A model generated the notes under the pieces. That model was not told the DNA's origin. It worked only from the letters and a program-made list of their open reading frames with translations, and did not search any database. Below, one piece after another: positions 25,997 through 34,482 of a stretch of DNA of 64,000 nt (its first letter is position 1; every line of letters begins with the position of its first letter). The position numbers and the translations under genes are program-made. This DNA is from Ignavibacteria bacterium (lineage in GTDB: Bacteria > Bacteroidota > Ignavibacteria > Kapaibacteriales > Kapaibacteriaceae), in assembly GCA_016707005.1 (NCBI GenBank), contig JADJIQ010000002.1, forward strand, positions 186,001 through 250,000. The letters are read 5' to 3'.

Positions 25997-27091
25997 TCAG
26001 ACGTTAAATCTGAAATACATGATATCACCGTCTTTCACGATGTAGTCCTTGCCCTCTACGCGGTACTGACCGGCGTCCTTTACTGCTTGTTCTGTTCCGA
26101 GTCTGTCCCAATCAGCGTAGGACATCACCTCAGCTCTGATGAATCCCTTCTCAAAGTCCGTATGGATCACACCGGCAGCTTGTGGTGCTGTGCTCCCCTT
26201 GCGAACGGTCCATGCTCGGCATTCCTTCTTCCCTGCTGTGAAGTAGGTGATCAACCCCAGTAGACCATAGGCCTCCCTGATCACTCTGTCCAGTCCCGGC
26301 TCTTCCATACCGAGATCGGCAAGGAATAGTTCCCTATCCTCTGCTTCAAGCTGTGATATCTCGGCTTCGATCTTTGCGCAGATCGGCACAACAATGGCAC
26401 CTTCTTCGGCTGCTCGAGCTCGCACCGCGTCTACAAACTTGTTCCCGCTTCGCACTCCCTCTTCGTTTGTATTGGCAACGTACATCACCGGTTTGTCGGT
26501 CAAGAGCTGAAGTGACTTGATCGCTGCTCGCCCCTTATCATCACATGGAAAACTGCGAGATGGTTTGCCGCTATCGAGATGTGTCTGCAACTGATGCAGG
26601 AGATCCTGTTCTTCCTTCGCGTCTTTGTCGTTAGCGCGAACAAGCTTATGAAGGGTCTGAAGTCGTTTGTCAACAGACTCTACATCCTTATAGATAAGCT
26701 CGGTCTCAATGATCTCGATATCGTGGATCGGGTCAACTCCGCCGTGCACGTGCACAACATTCTCATCCTCAAAACACCGAACGACGTGAGCAACGGCATC
26801 ACACTGACGGATGTTTGCGAGGAACTGGTTGCCAAGCCCTTCACCTTTTGAAGCCCCTTTGACAAGACCTGCGATGTCCACGAATTCAACCGTAGTGGGC
26901 ACGTCACGATCTGTTTGATAGACCTCGACCAATTTCTTGAGACGAGGGTCGGGAACGTTCACTACACCAACATTCGGATCGATCGTACAGAACGGATAAT
27001 TGGCTGCTTCTGCTTCATTGGAGGTGAGAGCATTGAACAGTGTTGATTTGCCTACGTTGGGTAGTCCAACGATTCCACATGCGATACCCAT
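25997..27091 (-). CDS. ychF: Ribosome-binding ATPase YchF/OLA1
   Basis: 364 residues from the ATG at 27091 (MGIACGIVGLPNVGKST), the family's standard start; the frame is open 15 codons upstream. G1 GLPNVGKS, G3 VDIAGLVKGASKGEGLGN, the NTNEE sequence in place of NKxD that confers ATP preference, and the C-terminal TGS domain (LITYFTAGKKECRAWTVRKGSTAPQAAGVIHTDFEKGFIRAEV) are present. It binds ribosomes and takes part in stress control. Confidence 0.96.
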   Translation of the reverse strand: MGIACGIVGLPNVGKSTLFNALTSNEAEAANYPFCTIDPNVGVVNVPDPRLKKLVEVYQTDRDVPTTVEFVDIAGLVKGASKGEGLGNQFLANIRQCDAVAHVVRCFEDENVVHVHGGVDPIHDIEIIETELIYKDVESVDKRLQTLHKLVRANDKDAKEEQDLLHQLQTHLDSGKPSRSFPCDDKGRAAIKSLQLLTDKPVMYVANTNEEGVRSGNKFVDAVRARAAEEGAIVVPICAKIEAEISQLEAEDRELFLADLGMEEPGLDRVIREAYGLLGLITYFTAGKKECRAWTVRKGSTAPQAAGVIHTDFEKGFIRAEVMSYADWDRLGTEQAVKDAGQYRVEGKDYIVKDGDIMYFRFNV

Positions 27092-27206
27092 GGTTCTTTC
27101 TACTGTTAAGGGGGCGTTGAGCGACCAATAAACCACGAAAATACGGCAGTTTGGGCGTTTGCTGACTATGTTTACATCGGCGACTCAACCATTCTGGGAC
27201 TACGCT

Positions 27207-27653
27207 ATGCGCACGACCATCATTCTTGTAGCGTTCGTAACCTTCCTTACGGCTTGTGATGTAAAGCCACCGCTCAATGCGGATGCAGAGCCAATACGTA
27301 TCGTGGTGGATAGCGTTGGTCCGGAACACTGGAAGTACCGAATATGGATCGATCCGCTAAAAATGCGTGATACACTCTCGAGGATCACAGAAATCGAGGC
27401 CATATCTAATGCAGAAAATCGGCCAAGCTCCACAGTAACCTCGAGTCCCTATACAGGAAGCTGGACCTTGAGTTCGAGTACGACATCAGAGAAGTGGAGT
27501 AACGTGGTAAGCGGAACAAACTCTGTTGTGTTTTCACTCCGCGGTGATTTCAAGAACGGGCCCATCTACATCCGTGTAACCGGCTCTCTCGATTCCTCGG
27601 GAGTCTATCCGTTTAGTCGCACCCTCGGCCCCATTGCCGGACCTGTCAATTAA
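27207..27653 (+). CDS. Small lipoprotein, unknown
   Basis: 148 residues from the ATG at 27207 (MRTTIILVAFVTFLTAC), which ends in a lipobox with the modified Cys at 17. The mature part is Ser/Thr-rich (SSTTSEKWSNVVSGTNSVVFSLRGD) and probably one beta-sandwich. No family recognised. It stands alone between ychF and the VIT-VWA genes, divergent from ychF. Confidence 0.65.
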   Translation: MRTTIILVAFVTFLTACDVKPPLNADAEPIRIVVDSVGPEHWKYRIWIDPLKMRDTLSRITEIEAISNAENRPSSTVTSSPYTGSWTLSSSTTSEKWSNVVSGTNSVVFSLRGDFKNGPIYIRVTGSLDSSGVYPFSRTLGPIAGPVN

Positions 27654-27682
27654 CATTCGCCCCTTACAGATACATAAAACGA

Positions 27683-27719
27683 CGAAGTACGGACACCCCG
27701 GGGAAAGGGCCGTACTTCG
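27683..27719. terminator. Inverted repeat, possible terminator
   Basis: CGAAGTACGG and CCGTACTTCG pair across a 17-base loop, 30 bp after the lipoprotein stop. No clear T-run follows on the + strand, so termination is a guess. Confidence 0.4.
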
Positions 27720-27748
27720 CCGTTGGAACACCCATGAACATGGGTAGA

Positions 27749-27837
27749 GGAAATGACGTAGTGACGTAATGACATCATGACGGTATGACGGTATGACGCT
27801 ATTACGTAGTGACCTTGTGACGTGTCACATGAGAGGC
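27749..27837. repeat. GTGACGTAAT/ATGACGGT-type array
   Basis: About nine loose units of 9 bp built on (A/G)TGACG(T/G) fill the space between the lipoprotein and the convergent VIT-VWA gene. They resemble the TATGACGTT units at other junctions but are more diverged. Confidence 0.75.
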
Positions 27838-27844
27838 TGGGGCA

Positions 27845-29866
27845 TCATCGAATGACACGGAGGATGGATGTGAATGATTCAGTGTCGGCTGTGAGCGTTA
27901 CGACGTAGGAGCCAGAGCCCAGCGGAAGACCGTTTTCATCCAAGACACTGAGATCGTAGTTCCACTGGCCGGCGTCAATTGCACCAAGGTGGAGTCTGAG
28001 AAGCACCTTGCCCATCATGTCGGTCACTGTCACGATCACGTTCGCGTGGGCAAGGTCGAAATAGGCACCTAACCGTGTTAGGGCGGAGGCAGGGTTTGGC
28101 CAGATTCCTAGCGGCACTGGCGCAACAGGACCATCGTTGGCAACAACGCCAGTTGTTCCGCCACCGTCATCGCTCGGACCTTGCTCATACGTTGTATAGG
28201 GCGTGATCAATCCAAACACGGATCCAAGTCGAATGATCTCGTCACGGTACTCGCGCCACAAGGCCGATGATGCTGCAACGCGACTCATCAATTCGATCAA
28301 GGCATTGATGCGCAGACGCGCCCATATCTTCGGGACGAAGGGGGCAGTGGTATCATCAGCAACGAGGTTCACAACGAAGGTGTTGGTCAGCTGCCCCTTC
28401 ACGTTCGATCCGGAAAGGGTGACCGTTACCGGCCCTGGCTGACGGTATCTACCGGCCACCACGAGCTGCTCTCCGGCATAGATGTCTGGAATCGATACCG
28501 GTGCAAAGTCATACATCACGTCCGGTGCAAAGGTGAGTTGCGGGTTCTTTACGATCGGGTCCTTGATGCGCTCATACAGTGCGCCGATGCGTGCAGTTAC
28601 CGAACCAGGGTTTCGGATCACTTCCATCTCCCCACGGTGCTCGCTTGCAAGCCGACGCAGGTCTGTCTCATTCACCCCGGCACCAACACCGAATACAAAG
28701 ATCCGAGTGCCGAATGTATTGCGAGCCCGAAGTAGCTGGAAGTCAATGGCGGAGATTCCATCTGTAAGGAATACAATGACATTCACGTTTGCAGAATCTT
28801 GATACGTCCCGAATGTTGTTGCAAGCGCCTTCGTGATCTCCGTACCGCCACGAGAGCTGAGCCATCGTATGCGGTCCACACACTCCTTGATCGTTTGAGG
28901 CGTGGCAAGTCGGGGCTTGGAGTAGAGTGGCGTGATGATGTCGTCGAAATCGACAACATTGACCTCATCAAAGGGGCTCACTCGTTCCAAACAATAGATC
29001 GCAGCCTGCTTTGCTTGCTCCATCTGAGTAGTACCCATGGAGCCGCTTCTATCGATAACAAAGGTGAACCGCTTTGGAAGGATGTTGTTTGTCCCCTGAA
29101 GATTCGGAACGGCAAGCAACAACGCATAACCATCACTCCCCTCGGGCTTGGCACTCATCATGGTAACAGCGAGTGAATCAACAGCCTGATCGTAGGAGAC
29201 GAGGATGTCCTTGCTCGTGCTCGTCATACCGTTCGCCGTTCTCAGCGTGGTGTCCGTTCTCTCTCGTTCAACCACGGCAGGGCCGATCGCAACATCAGTC
29301 ATTGGCCGAGATGTTTGTACATCAAGGGTCCATACAATGTTGTTGATCCCCATCGAACGAAGTGTGTTGAGTGGGTACAGATACGTGACCCGACCTTGTG
29401 AATATGGCAGCAACTCCACAGCCGTTAACTCAAAGGTGATCTCGTTCACGTTTCGAAGGGTATCCCGAAGCGGAAAGACAAAACCCGAGACGCCAACAGC
29501 ATCAAGGAACCGCGAGGTGGGTGAACTTCCCCCGCCTCCAACGGGGTTCGTGATGGCCGTATCACTCGTTCTCATGACAGCAGAGCGCCAGGTGGTTCCG
29601 ATCCGGTAGCGAATTCCTGTTACCGTTAACGAAGGGGGCACAGGAAAACCGTAGCGCAGGTTCGTGGTCATCGTGTCTGTCAGCTCGAAGGTCTGAGTGG
29701 TAACGGTGATCGCTACTTGCTCACGTATTCGCGTATCAACGCGCGTTTCCTTGGCAGAGATCAAGTTGGAACCTTTGCTGGTGCGTGCCTCAACAAGTCC
29801 ATTGCCAAACACAACGATGGGAGTGGTGAAACTCAAGAGGATCAGCGCAAGAATGATGGTCTTCAT
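27845..29866 (-). CDS. VIT-VWA protein with T9SS type A sorting domain
   Basis: 673 residues. Signal peptide 1-22; a VIT-like domain (about 40-200; TTNLRYGFPVPPSLTVTGIRY); a von Willebrand A domain with an intact MIDAS DRSGSMGTT and VVDFDDI, VIVFLTDGISA; then a beta region. The C-terminal T9SS sorting domain begins at IWPNPASALT and ends GSGSYVVTLTADTESFTSILRVIR. It should cross the outer membrane through the type IX system and stay on the surface or be released. It is probably in one unit with the similar gene at 29897 (30 bp apart). Confidence 0.82.
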   Translation of the reverse strand: MKTIILALILLSFTTPIVVFGNGLVEARTSKGSNLISAKETRVDTRIREQVAITVTTQTFELTDTMTTNLRYGFPVPPSLTVTGIRYRIGTTWRSAVMRTSDTAITNPVGGGGSSPTSRFLDAVGVSGFVFPLRDTLRNVNEITFELTAVELLPYSQGRVTYLYPLNTLRSMGINNIVWTLDVQTSRPMTDVAIGPAVVERERTDTTLRTANGMTSTSKDILVSYDQAVDSLAVTMMSAKPEGSDGYALLLAVPNLQGTNNILPKRFTFVIDRSGSMGTTQMEQAKQAAIYCLERVSPFDEVNVVDFDDIITPLYSKPRLATPQTIKECVDRIRWLSSRGGTEITKALATTFGTYQDSANVNVIVFLTDGISAIDFQLLRARNTFGTRIFVFGVGAGVNETDLRRLASEHRGEMEVIRNPGSVTARIGALYERIKDPIVKNPQLTFAPDVMYDFAPVSIPDIYAGEQLVVAGRYRQPGPVTVTLSGSNVKGQLTNTFVVNLVADDTTAPFVPKIWARLRINALIELMSRVAASSALWREYRDEIIRLGSVFGLITPYTTYEQGPSDDGGGTTGVVANDGPVAPVPLGIWPNPASALTRLGAYFDLAHANVIVTVTDMMGKVLLRLHLGAIDAGQWNYDLSVLDENGLPLGSGSYVVTLTADTESFTSILRVIR

Positions 29867-29896
29867 AGGTATGGTCTTTCAGTTCTTGTTTGAAGA

Positions 29897-31972
29897 TCAT
29901 TGGATGATGAATAATGACGATGTAGTACGATCGCCAACGTTGACCACTACGCTGTAGGCTCCGCGAGTGATATGCTGTCCGGCCGTGTCCATACAATTCC
30001 AGTCGAGATCAAGGGAGCCGTTGCACCAGCCATCATACAGTGTTGCAACAACGCGACCGAGATGATCGATGATCTTCACCGACACCTGCTGATCGATCTG
30101 GTGTGCAGGGATCCGCACGGAGAGATGGGCCACATCAGTCACGGGATTTGGTGATACGGACACTTGTACGATCTCGATCGGACGCTCATCGCCAGGCACA
30201 CCCGTTGGATCGTCACGAGGATCGTCCGGATCGGCATACATGGCGGTGTACTTCGTGAGGATGTTGAACCGGATCGACAGGTCGATAACGGCATCCACCA
30301 ATTCCTTACGCTCGCCAATGCGCTGGATCTCTTCCAAGAGAGCGTTGACCTTTGCACGTGCCCACAATCTCGCCACTGCACGATTGTTCGTTACCGGATC
30401 TCCGAACAGGACATCCTTGGTGAGTGTGAAAGGGGCGTTGAGCAGTGTACCGTTGAGCGTGACCGGATAGACACCACCTGTTACGTACCGACCATGCTGG
30501 GAGACTCGTCCGCCAACGGGTACGTTTGGAAGAACGGCTGGGAGTACGTCGATGGTCTGTAGTGAACCATAGGACAGCACCAGATCGGTCAGATTCGGCA
30601 TCGAGATCCTGCGCAGGTGATTCTCGACGATCACAGAGATGCTATCATCGCGCTCTACCTGCGTTACAAAGCCCCCTGTTGATTTTGCCATGGCGTTGAG
30701 GAGAGAGAGCTTCAGGTCGCTGCCTACGGCGATCGGATAGATGCGCACGTTCTGTGTATTCCATCGTTTGATGGAGTCGAGGATCACGATCTCACGAACT
30801 TCTCCCCATGATGGCTCTCCATCGGTCAGAAACACCGCCACCTGCGCGGTGTTTGGCGCATAGGTGTGGGTTAGACCTGCATGGATCGCATCGGCAATGT
30901 TCGTCAATCCGAGTGCAGTTCGTGTTCGGACAAAGTCTCGTGCTGCTGCGATGTTCTCCGGAGAGGCATCAACGATGTCACTCTTGAAGCTTACTACGCC
31001 GGTGCTGAAGGTTACGATGTTGAACTTGTCCGCAGGTGTCAATTGGTCGAGGAAGGAACTCAGGGCAGCTCGAAGTTGGACGATGCGCTCCCCTTCCATG
31101 CTTGACGAAACATCAGCGATGAAGACGATCGATCTCGGCAATGGCTTGCTGTCTTCATCAGGCGGCAATACCCACGACATAAAGAACGGATCTGTGCCAA
31201 AGGAATCCGACGGAACGGGCACGTAGGTCAAGGTTGCCATCTCGATGGATTCGCGATTTGCTTGTAACTGCACCACATAATTACGTGTTGGCATGTAGTT
31301 CTCATCGCCGAAGGCCACGAGTGTTTGATTCGGTGTAACGTAGGTCATCGAATTGGCCGGCGTGGATCCGTAGTGTGGCACAACGATACTCTTCCACGTA
31401 TTCTGCGTCTTGGCATCGATCTTGAGAGAGATCCGTTCAAGGGGCTTTGGGGAGAGTCCCGTTGCCTTCAAGAGGTGGGTGTAGGTACCAGTGCTCAGCT
31501 CATAGGGCATGATCTCTGTGTACGTGATCTCAAAACGCACATCGGAATTGGGATTGATCGGAGCGATGTTGAGTTTGTAGACATTGTCTCCTAACTCCTG
31601 CAACAGCGCCGGATCGAGGCGTACTCGGATCTTTGCGTCATAGGCCGCCTGAGCTTCCTTCTTTTCGCGGACGTTGGCACGGTACCTCTTGCCATTGAAC
31701 CAATAGAAGAGATCGGTCACCATCGCTCCATCAGGGAGTGGAAAGATGAACGTGGCCTCTACCGTGGATCCCATTTCGTTCTTGAATGTCTGATCAACGT
31801 GCGTCGTAGCCACGTGGTCTTGGATGGTCACCACGGCGTCATAGGTCCGAATGGACATCAGAGCGAAGTTCTGCGATGAATTCAGCGGCCTCACAAAGAG
31901 AGCCCCAACGGACCACGCAGAGGTGGCGGAGCAAAGGATGGCCAAAATGAGGACAGTGATACGGCTTTTCAT
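29897..31972 (-). CDS. VIT-VWA protein with T9SS type A sorting domain
   Basis: 691 residues from the ATG at 31972 (MKSRITVLILAILCSATSAWS). The VIT domain is textbook: VDQTFKNEMGSTVEATFIFPLPDGAMVTDLFYWFNGKRY...REKKEAQAAYD. The VWA domain has the MIDAS DVSSSMEGER, FNIVTFST and VAVFLTDGEPSWG. The C-terminus is a type A sorting domain (VSPNPVTDVAHLS to GAYSVVVNVGDRTTSSLFIIQ). VIT-VWA proteins resemble the inter-alpha-trypsin-inhibitor heavy chain; bacterial ones are surface or secreted with unknown ligands. Upstream lies the repeat region shared, inverted, with 38.6 kb. Confidence 0.85.
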   Translation of the reverse strand: MKSRITVLILAILCSATSAWSVGALFVRPLNSSQNFALMSIRTYDAVVTIQDHVATTHVDQTFKNEMGSTVEATFIFPLPDGAMVTDLFYWFNGKRYRANVREKKEAQAAYDAKIRVRLDPALLQELGDNVYKLNIAPINPNSDVRFEITYTEIMPYELSTGTYTHLLKATGLSPKPLERISLKIDAKTQNTWKSIVVPHYGSTPANSMTYVTPNQTLVAFGDENYMPTRNYVVQLQANRESIEMATLTYVPVPSDSFGTDPFFMSWVLPPDEDSKPLPRSIVFIADVSSSMEGERIVQLRAALSSFLDQLTPADKFNIVTFSTGVVSFKSDIVDASPENIAAARDFVRTRTALGLTNIADAIHAGLTHTYAPNTAQVAVFLTDGEPSWGEVREIVILDSIKRWNTQNVRIYPIAVGSDLKLSLLNAMAKSTGGFVTQVERDDSISVIVENHLRRISMPNLTDLVLSYGSLQTIDVLPAVLPNVPVGGRVSQHGRYVTGGVYPVTLNGTLLNAPFTLTKDVLFGDPVTNNRAVARLWARAKVNALLEEIQRIGERKELVDAVIDLSIRFNILTKYTAMYADPDDPRDDPTGVPGDERPIEIVQVSVSPNPVTDVAHLSVRIPAHQIDQQVSVKIIDHLGRVVATLYDGWCNGSLDLDWNCMDTAGQHITRGAYSVVVNVGDRTTSSLFIIQ

Positions 31973-32043
31973 GATAGACTCCCTTGAACAATGGTTGGGC
32001 GTGATCTTCTGAATGCAACCTATTGGGAGGGGAGGTGGGATGC

Positions 32044-32175
32044 ACCTTGACAAAACCTTAATTGAATAGCGAATAGCGAATAGCGAATAGCGAATAGCGA
32101 ATAGCGAATAGCGAATAGCGAACAGAGAACAGCGAACGTCATGCCGAGCGGAGTCGAGGCAGCGAACAGAGAACG
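32044..32175. repeat. Left copy of 110-bp inverted repeat (GAATAGC array plus element)
   Basis: Unique sequence ACCTTGACAAAACCTTAATT (32044-32063) leads into about eight GAATAGC units, then GAACAGAGAACAGC, then a short copy of the dispersed element (32138-32160). The same chain, in the same order, lies on the opposite strand at 38652-38543. It fills the gap between the divergent VIT-VWA and TPR-LuxR genes. Confidence 0.9.
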
Positions 32176-32198
32176 ATCGATTGTAGCTTTGTGGTACG

Positions 32199-33983
32199 AT
32201 GGATACTGAGACACTACGGCGTGAGTTGGCGCAGACACGTAGTCCCGAGCGGAAGTTCGAGATCTACATGCAGGCGTGCCGAGACATCCAATACGATCGT
32301 CCGAGTGAGGCGTTGGTGTTTGCACGGCAGGCGCGTGTCATAGCCAAGAAGATGAAGGATGCGGCGAAGGATCTGCATGGACTGCGGATGATCGGGATCT
32401 GTCACTTTGCCGCGAATGACTTTGCGGGGGCGCATACAGCGTTCAGCGAGGCGCTCACGAAGTATCGCAAGCGTAAGGATGCATCCGGTGAGTCGCGTGC
32501 GCTGCAGAATGTAGGGCTGGCGCTGCGCGGCCTGGGTCGCAACGAGGAAGCGCTGCAGGCATATCGAGCCAGCGAGCAGATCCTTCGGAAGATCGGCGAT
32601 GAAGAGATCCTTGTGAAGATCCTGAACAACATCGGATCGGTATGTGTTGCGCTCAGTCACCCTGCTGATGCACTCGAAGCTTTTGGGGAGTGCCTAGTTC
32701 TGGCCGAGCGACGTGGAGATCTTGTCTTGGTAGCCCGGTTGATGGGCAACATTGCAGATGTCTACATGTTCGTTGGCGACCCGGAGATCTCGCTTGCTTG
32801 GTCGCGCAGAGCTCTGGAACAACATCGAAAGAACAACGACGCAATGGGTGTTGGCATCACGCTGGCGAATATGGGTAGGGTGTTGCAATCACAGGGAGAT
32901 TTCACGGGCGCTCTTGCGGTCTCTACCGAGTCGCTCACCGTGATGTCATCACTGAAAGACTCCTCAGGCATGGCTCGCTCAATGGTAGCCCTCAGCGAAC
33001 TGTACATGGAGAAACGTCAGTTCGAGCAAGCGGCCACCTTCGCTGAAGAAGCACTAGCCATCTTCACAGAGACACACGACGTTGATCGATCGCTCCGCTG
33101 CCTGCTCATTCTCTCTCGTATCGCGCTGCAACGAAAGAAGTTTGACGAAGTAAAAAAGATCCTTGCCAGAGCCCGGCAGCGAGCAAAAGAAACCGACAAC
33201 CATCCCCTTCACATCGATATCGAACTTGTTGCCTCCGCTGTTGCCAAGGGGCTAAAGGATCTAGCCGCATCGCGTAAACATCTGAATGCTGCGATGAAGA
33301 TCGCCGTCCTCAATGAGGTATCTGCGAGTCAGGCCGATATCGCCGAAGCGCTGGCACACCTTGCGGAAGCCACCGGTGATCCTGCGTCGGCCTTGAAGTA
33401 CGAGCGCCAGCGCGCTGCTGCGCAGCGCGTAGCCGACGATCAGTTGCGCGCGCGGCATGGCCAAGCCCTGCAGCTCCGGCTCGACGTGGAACGTGCCCAA
33501 CGCTCGCGCGAAGCCACCCAGCACCAGAACGAGCGCCTTGCCTTTGCCCTCGAAAGCAAGGAACGCGAACTGAACACCTCTGCCATCGCCATCGCCCAGA
33601 AGAACGAGCTTCTCACCGCCATCGGTGCTGATCTTCAGGCAACGATCGATGCCCCCTCATCGGATCGGGGTCAGCTCCTACGTTCATTGCTGCATCGTGT
33701 TGAAGGCCACCGCCGCACCGGCGAAGACTGGAAGAACTTCACCGAACAGCTCAAAGACGTCCACGATCACTTCTTCAAGATGCTCGCCGAACGCTGCCCC
33801 GATCTCAGCTCCTCCGAGATCAAGATGGCCAGCCTCCTCAAACTGAACCTCTCCTCAAAGGAGATCGCCGAGATCCTGTCCCTTACCCTCCAAACGGTAG
33901 AGGTCTACCGTCACCGCCTCCGTAAGAAACTGGATATCCCCTCCTCCATGTCCCTTACGACATTCTTCCAATCCCTCGATTGA
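32199..33983 (+). CDS. TPR-repeat LuxR-type transcription regulator
   Basis: 594 residues, no signal peptide. Residues 1-400 hold at least six tetratricopeptide repeats (for example GLALRGLGRNEEALQAYRASEQI, NNIGSVCVALSHPADALEAF). A coiled coil (about 415-480, RLDVERAQRSREATQHQNERLAFALESKERE) follows. The C-terminus is a LuxR/GerE helix-turn-helix: DLSSSEIKMASLLKLNLSSKEIAEILSLTLQTVEVYRHRLRKKL. This layout is common in Bacteroidota as a cytoplasmic or membrane-linked regulator. Its last 27 codons and the stop are duplicated at 38441. It is divergent to the VIT-VWA genes, which it may control (inference). Confidence 0.82.
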   Translation: MDTETLRRELAQTRSPERKFEIYMQACRDIQYDRPSEALVFARQARVIAKKMKDAAKDLHGLRMIGICHFAANDFAGAHTAFSEALTKYRKRKDASGESRALQNVGLALRGLGRNEEALQAYRASEQILRKIGDEEILVKILNNIGSVCVALSHPADALEAFGECLVLAERRGDLVLVARLMGNIADVYMFVGDPEISLAWSRRALEQHRKNNDAMGVGITLANMGRVLQSQGDFTGALAVSTESLTVMSSLKDSSGMARSMVALSELYMEKRQFEQAATFAEEALAIFTETHDVDRSLRCLLILSRIALQRKKFDEVKKILARARQRAKETDNHPLHIDIELVASAVAKGLKDLAASRKHLNAAMKIAVLNEVSASQADIAEALAHLAEATGDPASALKYERQRAAAQRVADDQLRARHGQALQLRLDVERAQRSREATQHQNERLAFALESKERELNTSAIAIAQKNELLTAIGADLQATIDAPSSDRGQLLRSLLHRVEGHRRTGEDWKNFTEQLKDVHDHFFKMLAERCPDLSSSEIKMASLLKLNLSSKEIAEILSLTLQTVEVYRHRLRKKLDIPSSMSLTTFFQSLD

Positions 33984-33985
33984 GT
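33903..33985 (+). repeat. Left 83-bp direct repeat (attL-like)
   Basis: The last codons of the TPR-LuxR gene, starting at GTCTACCGTCACC and ending ...CTCGATTGAGT, are repeated without visible change at 38441-38523. The flanking bases differ on both sides. This is the pattern left by integration of an element at the 3' end of a gene, with the gene kept whole. Confidence 0.93.
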
Positions 33986-34032
33986 ACGCTGTTCGCTGTT
34001 CGTTTCCATGCTGCGCCTTCGCGGGTGCAGCG

Positions 34033-34416
34033 TTGGCACACTTCACGATCACTGTCTTGTTTGCGGTAGAATACTCTTTAGATCCGGCAACCTGCCCCGA
34101 GGAGCGCGCAGACGTAGTAGAGCTCCGGAGGATCCTCACATCGCGCCGCTGGAGGTTGGTCACACCACGGGATGATATCAAACCTCACTTCTACACGTTT
34201 CAAAATGACGGGCTGCTTGTTGTGGTCGAGCAGCGCACACCGACCTTTGCATATCCAACTAATACGACGTATGGAATTGTCGAATCCGGATCGTCGATCG
34301 TGACGATTGTTGGCGTGCCACCGGAGATCACATATCAGGATGCGTTGGTGACATCATATAGCGCAGATACTATCGTGTTTCATCCTTCGAAGATGCTAGT
34401 GAGGTCGTCGCCATAG
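34033..34416 (+). CDS. Hypothetical protein in island
   Basis: 127 residues from a TTG at 34033; a later start is possible. No family recognised. A central part, TSRRWRLVTPRDDIKPHFYTFQNDGLLVVVEQRTPTFAYP, reads like a small alpha/beta or beta-sheet domain that compares and evaluates. There is no convincing signal peptide. It directly follows the left direct repeat, so its promoter would be inside the element or it is read through from the regulator gene. Confidence 0.4.
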   Translation: MAHFTITVLFAVEYSLDPATCPEERADVVELRRILTSRRWRLVTPRDDIKPHFYTFQNDGLLVVVEQRTPTFAYPTNTTYGIVESGSSIVTIVGVPPEITYQDALVTSYSADTIVFHPSKMLVRSSP

Positions 34417-34482
34417 CACCTACCAACGTTTCATAGTGGTCCCCATGGTAATTGCCGACTTTGGCAAGAAGATACTTGAGAT

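Noticed and set aside
32044..32070. TTGACA -35 box in the unique block of the inverted repeat
   Set aside because: A TTGACA is present, but no convincing -10 lies 16-18 bp on apart from repeat DNA, and Bacteroidota-type promoters differ; promoter call not supported.
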